Assembly (NCBI GenBank): GCA_028719205.1
Contig: JAQUKH010000040.1
Location: 1-18,874, forward strand
DNA from: a bacterium
Lineage (GTDB): Bacteria; JACRDZ01; JAQUKH01
Reading direction: 5' to 3'
DNA length: 18,874 nt
Positions 15,484 to 18,874 of the stretch are shown here, one piece after another. Position 1 is the first letter of the stretch. Each line of letters begins with the position of its first letter. Position numbers and translations under genes: made by a program. The notes below the pieces were generated by a model. It ran no database searches. It had not been told where the DNA came from and saw only the letters and a list, made by a program, of their open reading frames with translations.

Positions 15484-15512
15484 ATTATACTTAAAGGAAT
15501 TACTGTTGTCAA
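15484..15512 (-). promoter_or_regulatory. Perfect-consensus sigma70 promoter of the CsgG-family gene
   Basis: TTGACA (15507-15512), a 17-base spacer and TATAAT (15484-15489) on the minus strand. The predicted start near 15477 leaves a leader of about 60 bases. High basal expression is expected. Confidence 0.85.
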
Positions 15513-15525
15513 CATTAAACAAAAA

Positions 15526-15551
15526 AAGCCGGCCATTTCCACGGCCGGCTT
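15526..15551 (-). terminator. Rho-independent terminator of the large lipoprotein gene
   Basis: The stem AAGCCGGCC/GGCCGGCTT with loop ATTTCCAC is followed on the minus strand by a run of T (TTTTTTTGTTT with the stem end). It separates this gene from the promoter of the next gene. Confidence 0.85.
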
Positions 15552-15575
15552 ATAATTTATAATTCTTATTACTGA

Positions 15576-16505
15576 TTAAATTTTATTTAATGTAAAATTC
15601 CCTTTTGAAGTCTCCGTATGAGGAGGATTCTGGAAATTGGTAGTAGCCTCATAAGTACCAGTCATTGTATTCCCATTTACTGTTGCAATGTCAGTAATAA
15701 TACTGCTCCATGAATTATCACTGCTTGTTTCCATCAGTGTATAATTAAAATTATTCCCGTTAACTGTTCCGCTGGTTACGACATAATTTCCATTTAAAGT
15801 TAAATTAAGGCCGTTCCCACTAATGTTATTACCTGTCTGTGTAAAATTAAAATGAATTACACCGTTACCCAACATACCGGTACTGTGAACTGTATCATTG
15901 TAAGTTCCTTGCCATGTTCCTGTTAGATTAACGGATGTCGATCCGATTGTTGTTCCACCGGTTGTTAATGAAAAATTTCCTTTAATTACCGCAGGACTAT
16001 TTCCTTGTGTTATAACAGTACGTTCAAATGTACCGCTAATTGTATTACCATTTAATATACCATTATACTGTATTGTATCTGAACCTAATGGACTCAACGG
16101 ACCATTTGTAACCGTAAAACTTATATTATTCCCTGAAATCATTCCATTACTGAAATTATTTAAATTAGCCTGCGGCATACCGCTCCTCTGAAAATAACCG
16201 CCTCCGGAAAATGAGGTAAAACTGTTCTGGTTAAAAGTAAAATAAAGGATACCGCTTCCTAACATCCCGGGTTTATTATTGGATGTTTCCTGAAATGTAC
16301 CCTGCCAGGTACCATTCATCTGCCCGGCAGTTTGAGTTCCGCCTGTTCCGCCAGTAGTACCACCGCTCCCGCCTGAACCACCTGTACCACTTGCTGAGGT
16401 TGTATCATTATTGCTGCTACTGCCTGGCAATTCACAGCCAGAACTAATAAAAAACACAAAAATTGCGATTACACAACTTAATCTAATTAACAATTTACTT
16501 TTCAT
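15576..16505 (-). CDS. Lipoprotein with two tandem beta-rich domains
   Basis: A 309-residue exported lipoprotein: hydrophobic core, lipobox ISSGC with Cys24, followed by ELPGSS, much like the smaller paralogue (CEIPGTG). A Gly/Ser/Thr linker (about 30-62) leads to two copies of one domain. Copy 1 (about 63-181) starts GTWQGTFQE and ends KGNFSLTTG. Copy 2 (about 193-309) starts GTWQGTYND and ends KGNFTLNKI. Each has the inner marker NGNTISGTF or NGNTMTGTYE. The periodic Thr/Asn/Gly-rich strands suggest a beta-sandwich or barrel, perhaps binding a lipid or sugar at the cell surface or in the periplasm; no named family is recognised. It has its own consensus-like promoter, an AGGAGG ribosome site and a terminator, so it is a single-gene unit just after the rRNA operon. 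Confidence 0.87.
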   Translation of the reverse strand: MKSKLLIRLSCVIAIFVFFISSGCELPGSSSNNDTTSASGTGGSGGSGGTTGGTGGTQTAGQMNGTWQGTFQETSNNKPGMLGSGILYFTFNQNSFTSFSGGGYFQRSGMPQANLNNFSNGMISGNNISFTVTNGPLSPLGSDTIQYNGILNGNTISGTFERTVITQGNSPAVIKGNFSLTTGGTTIGSTSVNLTGTWQGTYNDTVHSTGMLGNGVIHFNFTQTGNNISGNGLNLTLNGNYVVTSGTVNGNNFNYTLMETSSDNSWSSIITDIATVNGNTMTGTYEATTNFQNPPHTETSKGNFTLNKI

Positions 16506-16529
16506 TTAGCCAACCTCCTATTTTTAGAT

Positions 16530-16558
16530 ATTATATCAAATTACATATTTTTTTTCAA
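16530..16558 (-). promoter_or_regulatory. Sigma70-type promoter of the large lipoprotein gene
   Basis: TTGAAA (16553-16558), a 17-base spacer and TATAAT (16530-16535) on the minus strand, about 25 bases before the ATG. It begins directly after the rRNA terminator. Confidence 0.8.
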
Positions 16559-16566
16559 TACAAAAA

Positions 16567-16596
16567 AAAGGAGTTCCGATAAATCGGAACTCCTTT
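16567..16596 (-). terminator. rRNA operon terminator
   Basis: A perfect 14-pair stem, AAAGGAGTTCCGAT/ATCGGAACTCCTTT with a 2-base centre, is followed on the minus strand by a T-run extending to 16562. It sits about 11 bases past the 5S rRNA gene. Confidence 0.9.
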
Positions 16597-16606
16597 AAAT
16601 TTTAAT

Positions 16607-16722
16607 CCCCAGCAGCGTCCTACTTTCCCATACAGTCTCCCATATAGTATCATCGGCCCTCGGAGGCTTAACTGCCGTGTTCTGAATGGGAACGGGTGTT
16701 TCCCTCCCGGCAAGGCCACTGG
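16607..16722 (-). rRNA. rrf: 5S ribosomal RNA
   Basis: About 116 bases. The 5' CCAGTGGC pairs with the 3' GCTGCTGG to close helix I. Typical inner segments are present: the ACCCGTTCCCATTCAGAACACGG region and the GATGATACT and GGGAGA stretches. Ends are judged from helix I and may be off by a few bases. It lies about 66 bases after the 23S gene with no tRNA between. Confidence 0.92.
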
Positions 16723-16788
16723 AGAATATCTATTTTCTTAAACAATTAATATATCTTACAATTTTATATTCAAGTCGAAAGCTAAACT

Positions 16789-18874
<2,086 letters not shown>

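Noticed and set aside
16723-16788. Possible tRNA in the 23S-5S spacer
   Set aside because: The spacer is only about 66 bases, AT-rich, and shows no cloverleaf or T-arm GGTTCGA-type sequence.

Overview
The window is a stretch of an AT-rich diderm bacterial genome. Two Sec/Spase II lipoproteins, a CsgG-family exported protein and a BioC-type methyltransferase indicate an outer-membrane-bearing bacterium. Shine-Dalgarno sites are of the AGGAGG type and several promoters are close to sigma70 consensus. The mixture of PAS/HAMP sensors, a NodI/NodJ-like exporter, a REP-associated transposase with its hairpins and a YhcG-type nuclease is reminiscent of an uncultivated lineage such as Omnitrophota, but this is a weak guess; the partial 23S gene at the right end would settle it. 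Almost everything is on the minus strand, so the natural reading order is right to left.

Right end (16.6-18.9 kb): the 3' part of a 23S rRNA gene, a 5S rRNA gene and a strong rho-independent terminator, with no tRNA in the 23S-5S spacer. Next (13.9-16.5 kb) comes a small envelope cluster: a two-domain lipoprotein with its own promoter and terminator, then a CsgG-family protein with a perfect-consensus promoter, followed by a one-domain lipoprotein related to the first and a terminator. A BioC-like methyltransferase (13.05-13.86 kb) is the only protein gene on the plus strand; it has its own promoter and converges on that cluster.

Middle (6.9-12.9 kb): an accessory region. It has a YhcG/DUF1016 PD-(D/E)XK nuclease with two nested perfect palindromes in its interdomain linker. 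Next is a 1327-residue protein with the layout nuclease-like domain, STAND-type P-loop NTPase, helical/TPR-like repeats, which is the architecture of antiviral STAND (Avs-like) proteins. Last is a frameshifted REP-associated tyrosine transposase. Four 26-base REP-like hairpins with a GTAG foot, a conserved loop and stems that vary in a compensatory way lie in this region: two inside the transposase gene and two, inverted, on either side of the STAND gene. The STAND gene is the best candidate for an undescribed system.

Left end (0-6.9 kb): a compact run of six genes. An ABC ATPase and an ABC-2 permease (overlapping by 4 bases) are followed by a response regulator with an unrecognised helical output domain, a HAMP coiled-coil membrane protein, a double-PAS soluble protein, and a large membrane histidine kinase with PAS, GAF, PAS, HisKA and HATPase domains and a degenerate GGDEF-like C-terminus. 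The HAMP and PAS proteins have no output domain but share a near-identical C-terminal coiled-coil motif. The layout suggests one signalling module, perhaps controlling or sensing the exporter next to it.
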